Source: Ruegeria sp. SCSIO 43209
Lineage (GTDB): Bacteria; Pseudomonadota; Alphaproteobacteria; Rhodobacterales; Rhodobacteraceae
DNA: 64,000 nucleotides
Direction of reading: 5' to 3'
Assembly (NCBI RefSeq): GCF_019904295.1
Contig: NZ_CP065359.1
Coordinates: 2,629,001-2,693,000, forward strand
Part shown: piece by piece, positions 1 to 8,313 of the stretch
Layout: every line of letters starts with the position of its first letter
Position numbering within the stretch: the first letter of the stretch is position 1
Notes under the pieces: generated by a model
What the model saw: only the letters and a program-made list of their open reading frames with translations
Databases searched by the model: none
What the model was told of the DNA's origin: nothing
Position numbers and translations under genes: made by a program

Positions 1-43
1 TGACCGATTTTTGCAACCATCGCTCGAATTGCAGCGCCATAAT

Positions 44-132
44 AAACCGCGAACATTGCTGAAGCGGTTTTATGTCAAGCGATCTCTGGTTGAGTGATGG
101 CCGTTCTGTGGAACAAGTTCGAAAGGCTGCCT
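44..132. repeat. 89-base dispersed intergenic repeat, copy A
   Basis: This stretch aligns without gaps to 59082..59170 in the same orientation, with 77 of 89 bases identical by hand count. Both copies begin with AAACCGC and carry its reverse complement GCGGTTT after a 13-base loop. Most loop bases differ between copies while both stem arms are identical, so the hairpin looks selected. The second half, starting near CGATCTCTGGTTGAG, is almost invariant. Both copies lie beyond the 3' end of a minus-strand regulator gene. No coding potential is obvious. Confidence 0.75.
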
Positions 133-193
133 CCTCACGGGACGAATGAAGCTTTCGCCGAAGCTGCGCCAACGTCTGCCTTCCCTTCGAAAG

Positions 194-1093
194 TCAGCGT
201 TGAGCAACACTGACCGGAAGTTTCTGTGCGTTACCCCATTGCCTCGGCGATTGCCCATACATGCGCCTGAACTCGCGACTGAACTGGGACGGGCTGACGT
301 AACCAACGTCCATTGCGGCTTCGTTCACAGGCATCCCGCCCGCGATCTTCATGGCGGCGTTGTTGAGGCGCATCGACTTAACGAATTGGATTGGTGCCAT
401 CGTCGTGACTTGCTTGAATTTACGATGGAAGACGGCCCGGCTCATGCCCGCTCGGCTTGCCATATCGTCAATCGAGACCGGCGCATCCAAGTGTGACGAC
501 ACATGTGCAATTGAACGTGCGATGGCGTTGCCAGCACCGAATGCCTGCCGGGCGAAGGTGCCAGCTTCTCCCCTCAGGATCGCATAGAACACCTCACGTA
601 ATCGCGCCTCGCCAAGAACTGCTGTATCCGTCTCGCTGTTTCCGAGCTGCAGTAGCCGCAGCAGAGCTTCAGTGAATCCATCGTCCCATCGTGCAAACCT
701 AATTCCTGGCTCCCGCAGATCTCCTTTGACCGAAGGCAGAACGCCCCCGGCATTTTCCATCTCCATTGCCAACTCGGCCATGGCGCGTTGCTCAAGAGAG
801 ATCATAACCCCGTAGAGAGGGTTGTCATGCGAGGCCAAAGGCGTCCCCGCCTTGACCGGCATCGACATTGGGCAGCAGAGGTATTGACTGTTGTCATATT
901 CGTATCTTCGGCCATCCAGAACGGCTTCCTTCACACCACTCACAATGGCCACGATGCAGGGCTCGTAAACGGCTGGAACACAGGGGATTGATTGCGTGGC
1001 GCGAAATAGCCGCACGCCCTTGATGCCTGTCTCGGTCAGGCCGTCTGTTTCGGTTCGGTTAGCGATGATTTGTTTAATCTGATCCTTGCTCAT
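194..1093 (-). CDS. AraC family transcriptional regulator
   Basis: The N-terminal two thirds resemble the AraC_N effector-binding domain found in regulators of oxidoreductase genes. The C-terminal 100 residues form the paired AraC helix-turn-helix, seen as SIDDMASRAGMSRAVFHRKF and then NEAAMDVGYVSPSQFSREFR followed by YGQSP. I start at the internal Met (MSKDQ), giving 299 residues; an in-frame codon 36 bases upstream is possible but adds an unlike N-terminus. It is divergent from the SDR gene at 1262 across about 170 bases, the usual arrangement for a regulator and its target. The effector is unknown. Confidence 0.88.
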   Translation of the reverse strand: MSKDQIKQIIANRTETDGLTETGIKGVRLFRATQSIPCVPAVYEPCIVAIVSGVKEAVLDGRRYEYDNSQYLCCPMSMPVKAGTPLASHDNPLYGVMISLEQRAMAELAMEMENAGGVLPSVKGDLREPGIRFARWDDGFTEALLRLLQLGNSETDTAVLGEARLREVFYAILRGEAGTFARQAFGAGNAIARSIAHVSSHLDAPVSIDDMASRAGMSRAVFHRKFKQVTTMAPIQFVKSMRLNNAAMKIAGGMPVNEAAMDVGYVSPSQFSREFRRMYGQSPRQWGNAQKLPVSVAQR

Positions 1094-1261
1094 AACAGAG
1101 ATGTAATGGCTCCAGATCGATGCTGGCAACTACCTTGATGTAATCGGGCAAGTATTCGCGATGATCTCGCCTGTTTCTGTGCTTTGGTGAGAGTTATATG
1201 CATTTCCAAGTTAACACACTCTTCACTCGATCCCTGCGCTGACGCAGTTAGGAGACAAAAG

Positions 1262-2215
1262 ATGCCCGATACCACCTTTGGACCCAAAGGCTGGATGCCT
1301 GAGCGCCTCGGCGACCTCTCCGGCAAGACCTATCTCATCACGGGTGCCAATGCCGGTGCCGGGTTCCAGGCCGCGCGGATGCTTCTTAAGAAGAACGCCA
1401 AGGTCGTGATGTTGAACCGCTCGGCTGAGAAGTCTCAGGCAGCTGTGGCGGATCTGAAAACTGAGTTCGGCAGCGAGGCGGAAGTAAGCTTCATTCGCAT
1501 GGACCTGGCCTCGCTCGCAAGTGTACGCGAAGCTGCGGACGAGGTTCTGAATTCCGTTCCCCGGATCGATGCGCTCATCTGCAATGCTGCTATCGCGCAG
1601 GTGCCTATCCGTAAGCTGACAGAGGATGGGTTCGAAAGTCAGCTCGGCACCAACCATTTCGGTCACTTCCTGCTTTGCGGGATGCTGTTCGAACGGATCG
1701 AAGCCTCGAAAGGTCGGATCGTTGTTGTCGCCAGTCTTGGCTACAACATGGGTCTGAAGACGATCAAGTTTAACGACATGAACTGGGAAGAGGGTTACGG
1801 GCCGAATACCGCCTACTCACAAAGCAAGCTGGCGCAAATGATGTTTGCCTATGAATTGCAGGACAGACTCGCCGCCGCAGGGCGCACCGAGGTCGAGGTC
1901 TATGTCTGTCACCCCGGCTCATCGGCAACATCCCTGATCAGCACGAGTGGCAGCCGGACGATGCGTTTCATCTGGTGGCTCATGACCAAGACGCCGATGG
2001 TTCAAACGGCCGAGCAAGGGTCCTATCCCGAAGTCATGTGCGCCACCGAAGAGGCTTTGACCGAACAACGCGCGCTTTACGGGCCGACGGGCCGATTGGA
2101 AGCGGTTGGCCCGGTCGGCAGAGGCACATTGAACCCACACGCATATGATAAGGATGTCATGGTGAAGCTATGGAACGTATCCAAAAAGGCGACTGGTTTC
2201 AGCTGGGAGGTTTGA
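1262..2215 (+). CDS. Short-chain dehydrogenase/reductase, protochlorophyllide-reductase-like subgroup
   Basis: A classical SDR of about 317 residues. The N-terminal cofactor motif TGANAGAG, the NAA motif (ICNAAIA), and the active-site YSQSK are all visible. The long C-terminal part, with a CHPGSSATSL segment, matches SDRs of the protochlorophyllide-oxidoreductase/retinol-dehydrogenase-like type. Start chosen at 1262 because TTAGGAGAC precedes it at good spacing; an upstream in-frame codon at 1184 has no such site. Divergent from the AraC regulator, which probably controls it. The substrate cannot be told from sequence. Confidence 0.88.
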   Translation: MPDTTFGPKGWMPERLGDLSGKTYLITGANAGAGFQAARMLLKKNAKVVMLNRSAEKSQAAVADLKTEFGSEAEVSFIRMDLASLASVREAADEVLNSVPRIDALICNAAIAQVPIRKLTEDGFESQLGTNHFGHFLLCGMLFERIEASKGRIVVVASLGYNMGLKTIKFNDMNWEEGYGPNTAYSQSKLAQMMFAYELQDRLAAAGRTEVEVYVCHPGSSATSLISTSGSRTMRFIWWLMTKTPMVQTAEQGSYPEVMCATEEALTEQRALYGPTGRLEAVGPVGRGTLNPHAYDKDVMVKLWNVSKKATGFSWEV

Positions 2216-2318
2216 GTTGGTAGGTTGAGTGACGTGCGCCAATGTTCCGCCACCAAAGCTGACATCGAAGTCTTGCATAGCCACGTCGTCTAACTGACGG
2301 GTTTGCTATTCTTGACGG

Positions 2319-2708
2319 TCAGACATGCAACTCAACGATCTGAATAAGGTTGCCACAGGTGTCGTCGAACACTGCCATTGTCGCGCCGCCTGCCTTAATT
2401 GGGGGTTGCGTAAACTCGACGCCTGCCGCCTCGAGTTTGGCAACCTCAGCTTCAATGTCGTCAACACTGAAGGCCGAAACGGGAATGCCATCAGCCATAA
2501 GTGCTTCCTGATAGGCACGGCTCGCCGGATGCACATTCGGCTCAAGGCCTAACTCCACTCCTTCGGCATCCTCTTTAGATACCAATGTCAGCCAACGGTG
2601 TTCGCCAATCGGGATATCGTGCTTCACAACAAACCCAAGTTTGTTGGTGTAGAAATCCAGCGCCTTAGACTGATCATCCACAGCAATGCTCTTCATGTAC
2701 ATTTTCAT
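2319..2708 (-). CDS. Glyoxalase/VOC superfamily protein
   Basis: A small (129 residue) vicinal-oxygen-chelate fold protein. It begins MKMYMKSIAVDDQSKALDFY, a typical first VOC strand-helix, includes LGFVVKHDIPIGEHRWLTLV, and ends with DDTCGNLIQIVEL, the usual last VOC strand. The start codon overlaps the ArsR stop codon (ATGA), so the two are co-transcribed and probably translationally coupled. ArsR-VOC pairs of this kind often act in resistance or detoxification, but no substrate-specific residues could be assigned. Confidence 0.85.
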   Translation of the reverse strand: MKMYMKSIAVDDQSKALDFYTNKLGFVVKHDIPIGEHRWLTLVSKEDAEGVELGLEPNVHPASRAYQEALMADGIPVSAFSVDDIEAEVAKLEAAGVEFTQPPIKAGGATMAVFDDTCGNLIQIVELHV

Positions 2709-3019
2709 AGTGCGTCTCCTTGTGAATATAGGTCCACCCAGGGATTGATCGCATCCGCGATCGGCGCGGCCACCAGGGTGTGAATTTTTGTGCGCCCTCG
2801 CCAAGTCGTGGTGATCAGACCTGCCTGCTCAAGCGTATTCAGATGTCGAGTTATGCCTTGTCTGGAAATTGTGACTGAATGCTCTTCCAACAAACGAGCA
2901 CAAAGTTCGAAAAGCGTCTGGTCGTGACGCTTTCTCAGCTCTTCAAGGATCAACAACCGCGTGGTGTCGCCAAGGGCGTTGAAAAGAATGCTTAGTTGCG
3001 GATCAAAATGAACGCTCAT
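2705..3019 (-). CDS. ArsR family winged-helix repressor
   Basis: 104 residues, the usual ArsR length. The N-terminal LFNALGDTTRLLILEEL and the recognition region (HSVTISRQGITRHLNTLEQAGLI) are characteristic; the following TTWRGRTKIHTLV is the wing. The metal-binding ELCVCD-type motif of metal sensors is not present: the corresponding segment reads LFELCARLLEEH with a single Cys, so a non-metal ligand is likely. It is the first gene of a two-gene unit with the VOC protein. A perfect 8-base inverted repeat lies just before its start. Confidence 0.88.
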   Translation of the reverse strand: MSVHFDPQLSILFNALGDTTRLLILEELRKRHDQTLFELCARLLEEHSVTISRQGITRHLNTLEQAGLITTTWRGRTKIHTLVAAPIADAINPWVDLYSQGDAL

Positions 3020-3027
3020 GCTTCATC

Positions 3028-3047
3028 ATGCAACAATAATGTTGCAT
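3028..3047. promoter_or_regulatory. Probable ArsR operator (inverted repeat)
   Basis: ATGCAACA and TGTTGCAT form a perfect 8-base inverted repeat around the 4-base spacer ATAA. It ends 9 bases upstream of the ArsR start codon. Position and symmetry fit an autoregulatory operator of a dimeric winged-helix repressor; binding is inferred. Confidence 0.65.
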
Positions 3048-3291
3048 GTCAAATCGAACTATCAGTTCGAGCAGTTCACGGCATTCATTTCTTAGGGCTC
3101 GTCGCTGACATTCTTTGTGCCCCTCACGAATGACAGATTTGGATATCCGGAATGTTCGGTCCCGTGATCTGATCCGGTCGCTATACGGGACAAAGCGGAA
3201 ACTGTTCGAATGCTAGCTGGCGCGAATAATGATGGGCTGATTGGACTGCGGCCACTTCACTCTGGCCACCATCCATCTATTTCGAAGGCGA

Positions 3292-3666
3292 TTAGTAGGA
3301 GAGCTGGTAGTAGGCTGACAGCAAAACCGCGATGATCACAAGTTCAACGACCAACGGTGGCAGAACTGCCTTGTCAAACCCATCCGCAAGAATTCCCACA
3401 ATACGTCCGACAGCAACAACCGCCATCAGGATCGCAACAGCTACGAAGCCCAGTGTCTGCCCTGTGGTCAGACCGATCACCAACAAGGTAACTGAGGCCA
3501 GAAACAGCCCGCCGATAACCGAGCGGATCGTGCTGAGTCCGGCGGTGCCGACCGGCTCGATGGCAAAGTTGGCGACCATGCGCCGGGGGGCGAACATGGA
3601 CATGATGCCGAGACCCGACAGCATAATGGTTGCGAGTATGACGAAGATGTTCAGTGTGGTTTCCAT
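3292..3666 (-). CDS. DUF4345-like four-helix membrane protein
   Basis: A 124-residue protein made almost entirely of four hydrophobic segments (about residues 5-25, 43-63, 70-92 and 100-122). It has the short polar loop FAPRRMVANFAIEP after the first helix and the segment STIRSVIGGLFLAS, both typical of the DUF4345 family of small membrane proteins. Function is unknown. It follows the frameshifted SDR by 17 bases on the same strand and is probably in the same transcript, controlled by the divergent LysR at 4718. Confidence 0.7.
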   Translation of the reverse strand: METTLNIFVILATIMLSGLGIMSMFAPRRMVANFAIEPVGTAGLSTIRSVIGGLFLASVTLLVIGLTTGQTLGFVAVAILMAVVAVGRIVGILADGFDKAVLPPLVVELVIIAVLLSAYYQLSY

Positions 3667-3683
3667 TTCATTTCTCCTTTGCT

Positions 3684-4606
3684 TCAGGCGAACTGACGTA
3701 GTGCCTGGTTCGCGTTATCCTGAGTGGTGACGTCTGACAGAGCCCCGTCGATGCTAGCTTGATCCACGACTGCTCCGGTGGGATAGCCGGTTTGACTGGC
3801 GTAGAAGTGGCCAGTCTTGAATTCCGGGTTCAGCAAACCGTCCAGATACCGTTTTGCCCCAGCCTCAACGCCGTGCATCATCCCGAATATGGGCATCAGA
3901 ACGCCGCCAATATGTTTGAAGACAATACGTTTTATAACGGCAGGTCGTCAAAGCCAGCGGTACCTGCGGTACCACCCGGGCTCATTGTGACAAAGCGAAT
4001 ATGGGGGTGCTGACGTGCCATCGCTCCCATCCACAGGGTCGCGGTGAGCTTGGCGTAGCCGTAGGTCTGCATCGGATCGCCCTCGGGGCCGAACTTGCTG
4101 CCATCAGCGATTGATTTGAATTCGTCGACTGTTCCATCGGACAAGTCCGGGCAACGCATGCCCATTTTGGGAATGCCGCGTGCGGCTTCGGATCCGGCAT
4201 ACAGAATTGTGGACGTTACCAACTGACGCTCCAATAATGCGTCTACCAACACCACGTGGCCGAGAACATTGGTGGCGAAGATGTTGGTCACGCCATCGCT
4301 GGTGAGGCTGTTCGGATGCCGCCCACCCGTGCCGCCTGCATTCAGGATTACGGCGTCGATCGGGGTGGAAAGTTTGGCTACAGCGGTGCGAACCGAAGCC
4401 GGATCGGTCACGTCCATCAGGACGATTTCAAAGATTTTGCGCCTGGTCTCACGTTCCAACGCTGCTATTGCGGCTTCCGCCTTCGTTGGGTTGCGGCAAG
4501 CCAGATAAACTTTGGATATGCCCTTTTGCAGTGCAAGCTGTCGGGCCGCCTCGCGGCCCAGTCCGCCATTTGCGCCTGTGATCAATACAGATTGTATTTG
4601 GTTCAT
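3684..4606 (-). pseudogene. Short-chain dehydrogenase with a frameshift near 3930
   Basis: The reading frame starts at ATG 4606 with MNQIQSVLITGANGGLGREA (SDR cofactor motif) and runs through LNAGG and the active-site TYGYAKL to ...GTAGFDDLPL, then meets a stop codon at 3932. In another frame, immediately after, the family C-terminus resumes without a gap (KRIVFKHIGG, then GMMHGVEAGAKRYLDGLL and ...DNANQALRQFA, ending 3684). One lost base or two extra bases in a run TTATAAAA explains it. The active-site part is intact, so a truncated protein could be made. Either a recent mutation or a sequencing error; the rest shows no decay. Confidence 0.75.
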
Positions 4607-4690
4607 GGGGTATGGTCCTTGGGTTTGCGATTGATGCGCCCAAGATAGGATGGCCAACAAATGATCTGTAGATAGGTATTTCTGGACACA

Positions 4691-4710
4691 GTGTTTCAAA
4701 AATGAAACAC
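4691..4710. promoter_or_regulatory. Inverted repeat before LysR gene, candidate LysR box
   Basis: GTGTTTCA-AAAA-TGAAACAC is a perfect 20-base palindrome in the intergenic region between the divergent SDR and LysR genes, ending 7 bases before the LysR start at 4718. A dyad close to the regulator's own start suits LysR autoregulation and control of the divergent gene. Binding is inferred. Confidence 0.55.
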
Positions 4711-4717
4711 AAGATGT

Positions 4718-5638
4718 ATGTCGATCAAGGAAAGCCATTCCCTGAACTGGGACGATCTGAAGTACTTTCTGGCGGTTGCCCGAACCGGAACTCTTCGGGG
4801 GGCAGCTGACAGTATTCAGGTGAACCACACCACGCTGACGCGCAGGATTTCAGTCATGGAAGAACGCGTCGGCAGCCGGTTGTTTGATCGCTCAAAAACC
4901 GGCCTCGCCCTGACTCAGCTCGGCGAAGATCTGATGCCTCACGCCGAACGGGTAGAAGCTGAAATGACCGCTGCGTCTCGCGTCATTGTTGGCAGAGATG
5001 CGCAACCCTCGGGCACGGTCTACGTTACTCTTCCCCATGGATTGGCAATGACATCGTTGATGGATGATTTTGCCGCCTTCGCAGATTTTTACCCAGACAT
5101 CATCCTGAGCTTGAACTTCACCAACGACATCCGAGACCTGATGCGACGAGAGGCTGACATCTCCCTGCGTATCGCGGATGAGGTGACGGACGATGTGGTC
5201 GGGCGAAAGTTGGTCCAGATGTCTCAAGCAGCCTATTGCACGCGAGACTACGCCGAACGGATCTGCGACAATGGCGGCGAGGGGTTGCATTTCATCGGTT
5301 GGCATGAGCCAGAAGAGGCCACTACAGCCAAATGGATCAAAGACAGTTACTATCCGAAAGCCCGGCTTAAGCATCGTGTTTCAGAACTTGTGCCCTTGAT
5401 CACATCGGCGGCGTCCGGTCTTGGCATGGCCTATCTTGCGTGCAATCTTGGCGACCGCCATCCCGATCTGATCCGTGCGCCCTTCCAAAAGCCGATACCG
5501 TACCGAAACATTTGGCTATTGCTGCATCGTGATCTTAGAAACACCACGCGTGTCCGGCTCTTCGTCGATTTTATGTCCGAGCGGGTCAGGTCTAGGCGAA
5601 ACGAGTTCTGGGTTTCGGGAACCTCAAAGCGGGAGTAG
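4718..5638 (+). CDS. LysR family transcriptional regulator
   Basis: 306 residues, standard LysR size. The N-terminal winged helix is clear: LNWDDLKYFLAVARTGTLRGAA, then VNHTTLTRRISVMEERVGSRLFDR. The remainder is the two-lobed effector-binding domain. WDDLKYFLAVAR with TTLTRRI is typical of the subgroup that sits divergently from oxidoreductases. It faces the SDR/DUF4345 unit at 4606, its probable target. The effector is unknown. Confidence 0.9.
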   Translation: MSIKESHSLNWDDLKYFLAVARTGTLRGAADSIQVNHTTLTRRISVMEERVGSRLFDRSKTGLALTQLGEDLMPHAERVEAEMTAASRVIVGRDAQPSGTVYVTLPHGLAMTSLMDDFAAFADFYPDIILSLNFTNDIRDLMRREADISLRIADEVTDDVVGRKLVQMSQAAYCTRDYAERICDNGGEGLHFIGWHEPEEATTAKWIKDSYYPKARLKHRVSELVPLITSAASGLGMAYLACNLGDRHPDLIRAPFQKPIPYRNIWLLLHRDLRNTTRVRLFVDFMSERVRSRRNEFWVSGTSKRE

Positions 5639-5723
5639 CGGTTATTCTATTCGGAAAGATGGACGGTAAACTGTGCTCTTTTGAGACACTAACAGCAGCG
5701 TCGTTGAATGGCGGTTACTCGTA

Positions 5724-5766
5724 TTGGGTCAGAAATGCTTGACGTTTGGGTCAGAATTGAATGACG
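5724..5766 (+). repeat. Two tandem 21-base repeats, transposon-end-like
   Basis: TTGGGTCAG-N7-TGACG occurs at 5724..5744 and again at 5746..5766, and a third copy lies at 45772..45792 beside the other patch of transposon debris. Multiple short repeats of this kind occur at the ends of IS21-type and related elements; no transposase belonging to them is recognisable here. The shared 20-mer GGCGACACATAGTTNTGCCA (5843..5862 and 45807..45826) lies close by in both places. Confidence 0.55.
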
Positions 5767-5930
5767 TGATCGACCGCTTTGTTGAGGTTTTGGTTGTCGA
5801 TTGAGTCCACGATCAGTGAAGTTCCACATTTCCTTGTTGTAAGGCGACACATAGTTCTGCCAGCAGCGACAGAGCCTTGCCGTTTTCGCGTCCCTTCCTT
5901 CATCCAGAACCCGGACCGATTTAGTTGATC

Positions 5931-6018
5931 CTGACTTCCTTTCGAGAAAACCAGGGCTGATTTGCAGATCAGACGCCGGAGGCGCCTGTTCCTGCTGCTC
6001 TGCCACGTGGCGAACGCG
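5931..6018 (-). repeat. 88-base structured repeat, inverted copy 1
   Basis: Read on the minus strand this segment matches 45542..45629 on the plus strand over the same length, starting CGCGTTCGCCACGTGGCAGA. It can form two adjacent hairpins: a CAG/CTG-closed stem with CGCC-TCC-GGCG, and CTGAT-CTGCAA-ATCAG. In the other copy the first stem reads CGGC-TTC-GCCG, a compensated change. Surroundings (5.64-6.5 kb) hold no intact gene; the short frames there look like fragments of transposon sequence. Confidence 0.6.
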
Positions 6019-6546
6019 CTTGGGGGCGACGCAATGTTATTCGACAATAGTAGTGCGGCCCGCAAGCGCAGCCGAAGACACGGATTTGTCTAATAGGGTT
6101 GCCCGAGGGGGAAGGCAGCGTCTTACCCCTGATCGCCAGAGGCGTTTGGCTTGTCCAAATCCTACTAGCCCCAAAAACAAGTGCGGCTGAGTTGGCTGTG
6201 CCGTTACTTCTGCTCCAGAACACGTTGCTTTTCTAAAGAATCGGCGGAAAGCGGTCATTTGCTGCAGGCGCGGGAACACATTGTATTAGTTGTCAAAGCG
6301 GACCTTCGGTTTTGATCTGCAAATGGAAGTGGAATCTGTTGCCTCAAGCAAACTGGTAGCGCAACTGAAAAACCAAAAAATGATGCGATGTGCTATCACG
6401 GATTTCTTTGATGGCACGTAGAAAAACTGTGCAGCTATTCCGCTAAGTGTGAAATCAAGCTGAAAAATTGGGCGAACGGCAGCCTGATGAAGCATTAAAT
6501 GGCGCTGGAATTGCTACCAATGCGCCTTGGCCTAACTTGTGACCCT
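6019..6546. other. Non-coding stretch before nasT
   Basis: No convincing gene, only short frames without a ribosome site or recognisable motif. The 3' part should hold the nasTS promoter, but I could not pick a clear -35/-10 pair. Slightly more AT-rich than the neighbouring genes. Confidence 0.4.
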
Positions 6547-7131
6547 ATGAACCAACATCTAACTGTCGTTGTAGTCGAGCAGAACCAAGAACGAGCCTTT
6601 GCGATTGTAGATGCTCTTAAAGAGGCCGGAGACGTAGACGTTTCTGTAATCGGCAATGTCTCCGGGCTGGCAAGGAAAATTGCTACTCATAGCCCAGATA
6701 TTGTCCTGATTGATATCGACAACCCCTCTCGAGATATGTTGGAAGAACTTACCGTTGCTTCGGGCCCATTGGAACGACCCGTGGCAATGTTCGTCTCAGG
6801 CGCCGCAGGCGGATTGGCAAAAGCTGCTGTTGAGGCCGGTGTATCGGCCTATGTTGTCGATGGATTGCAAGCTGAGCGAATTAAACCTGTTATCGATACC
6901 GCCATCGCTCGGTTTCAGGTGTTGCGCCAGATGCGGACTGAACTTGCAGAAACCCGCCGTGCGCTTGAAGAGCGTAAAGTGATCGACCGCGCAAAAGGTT
7001 TGCTGATGAAAGCCAAGGGCATTTCGGAAGACGAAGCCTATGCGCTACTCCGAAATACCGCGATGAACCAAAACCGCCGTGTCGCCGAGGTGGCAGAAGC
7101 CTTGGTCACTGCTTCGGGGTTGTTGTCATGA
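6547..7131 (+). CDS. nasT: NasT, ANTAR-domain transcription antiterminator
   Basis: 194 residues: an N-terminal pseudo-receiver domain (HLTVVVVEQNQERAFAIVDAL, DIVLIDIDNPS) and a C-terminal ANTAR RNA-binding domain, seen as RALEERKVIDRAKGLLMKAK followed by GISEDEAYALLRNTAMNQNR. The acidic pocket at the receiver N-terminus is replaced by E and Q, fitting control by protein partner rather than phosphorylation. NasT binds hexaloop hairpins in nas leader RNA and prevents termination when released from NasS by nitrate or nitrite. Start set at MNQHL. The next gene, nasS, overlaps by 4 bases. Matching hairpins are visible at 8412..8482. Confidence 0.93.
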   Translation: MNQHLTVVVVEQNQERAFAIVDALKEAGDVDVSVIGNVSGLARKIATHSPDIVLIDIDNPSRDMLEELTVASGPLERPVAMFVSGAAGGLAKAAVEAGVSAYVVDGLQAERIKPVIDTAIARFQVLRQMRTELAETRRALEERKVIDRAKGLLMKAKGISEDEAYALLRNTAMNQNRRVAEVAEALVTASGLLS

Positions 7132-8297
7132 GAACCGTAACACTGCCCGTCGCGTATATGCCGCTTGTCGACGCGGCCCCGTTGATCGTTGCGCGCGAAA
7201 TGGGGTTCGACCATGCTGAAGGCATCTCGCTGGACCTGCGTCCGGCGCCATCGTGGTCCTCTTTGCGCGATATGCTGGCCTTTGGGCATGTGGACGCGGC
7301 GCATCTACTATCGCCTGTCCCCGTTGCGATGGCTTTGGGTCTTGGTGGAATCGCGACACCGCTATCTGCGGTATCTGTCCTGTCTTTGAACGGCAATGTT
7401 ATAGGTGTTGGAACGCAATTGGCCGAGCGACTGATCGACCAGGGCTATGGTTTTGATTTCACCGATGCCGCTGCGGCTGGGGCTGCACTGGCAAAAGCTG
7501 CCGATGAAGTCTTGGTGTTTGGCGTGCCTTTCCCATTTTCAATGCATGTCGAGCTGCTGCGCTATTGGATTGCGGGAACCAAACTGGCCTCAAAACAGGT
7601 CGAAATCCGCACCGTCCCGCCGCCACTCATGGCGCAGGCGCTTGCGGGAGGCGAGATCGATGCCTTTTGCGTGGGCGAGCCTTGGGGCTCCTTCGCAGTG
7701 GACGACAGTGTTGGCGCACTGCTGTTGCCCGGAAAGGCGATCTGGACTTGTGCACCTGAAAAGGTGTTGGCAGTCAGAAACGACTGGGCCGAGACGGAAC
7801 CGCATTTGCTGGGAAGTCTCATGCGGACCGTATGGCGTGCGGGACGCTGGCTGTCAAACACGGACAGCCGAACAACCGCGTCCGAGATGCTGTCACGCAA
7901 AACCTACCTCAATGTCTCACCCGAGCTGATCGACCGAGCGTTAATGGGTGAGTTCGCCATATCTGCACGCGGCGAGCAACGCAGTGTGGAAGGGTTTGTC
8001 GAGTTTTTTGACGGTGCTGCCACCTTCCCGTGGCGTAGTCAGGCCAAATGGGTCGCGCATCAATTGGCGCTAAGAAACGGGCTGGACGTCGGGACAGCGG
8101 AACGACAAGCAGCTAAAGTCTTTCGAAGTGATCTCTATCGTCGCGAGTTGCAGGGGCTTGGTGTGGAAACACCCGGCGCATCCGAGAAACTTGAAGGAGC
8201 TTTGTCTGAGTCGACGGCAGTTGCCTCAGCCAATGGTAGCCTGATTCTATCTCGGAACGTCTTCTTCGACCGGCGCATTTTCGAGCCCGCAGGGTAA
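7128..8297 (+). CDS. nasS: NasS, cytoplasmic nitrate/nitrite sensor
   Basis: 389 residues with the NrtA/CmpA-type solute-binding fold (PVAYMPLVDAAPLIVAREMG, FGHVDAAHLLSPVPVAMALG, and FCVGEPWGSFA) but without any signal peptide, which is the hallmark of NasS. Known NasS proteins hold NasT inactive and release it on binding nitrate or nitrite. The start overlaps the nasT stop as ATGA. Compare the secreted paralogue NrtA at 8569, which shares the motif YCVGEPWN. Together they suggest the sensor and transporter subunit derive from one ancestor. Confidence 0.92.
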   Translation: MRTVTLPVAYMPLVDAAPLIVAREMGFDHAEGISLDLRPAPSWSSLRDMLAFGHVDAAHLLSPVPVAMALGLGGIATPLSAVSVLSLNGNVIGVGTQLAERLIDQGYGFDFTDAAAAGAALAKAADEVLVFGVPFPFSMHVELLRYWIAGTKLASKQVEIRTVPPPLMAQALAGGEIDAFCVGEPWGSFAVDDSVGALLLPGKAIWTCAPEKVLAVRNDWAETEPHLLGSLMRTVWRAGRWLSNTDSRTTASEMLSRKTYLNVSPELIDRALMGEFAISARGEQRSVEGFVEFFDGAATFPWRSQAKWVAHQLALRNGLDVGTAERQAAKVFRSDLYRRELQGLGVETPGASEKLEGALSESTAVASANGSLILSRNVFFDRRIFEPAG

Positions 8298-8313
8298 GAT
8301 TGCACAATTTTTT

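Noticed and set aside
5689..6065. Two overlapping frames of about 104 codons on the minus strand
   Set aside because: They cross the structured repeat and transposon debris and contain no domain; treated as non-coding.
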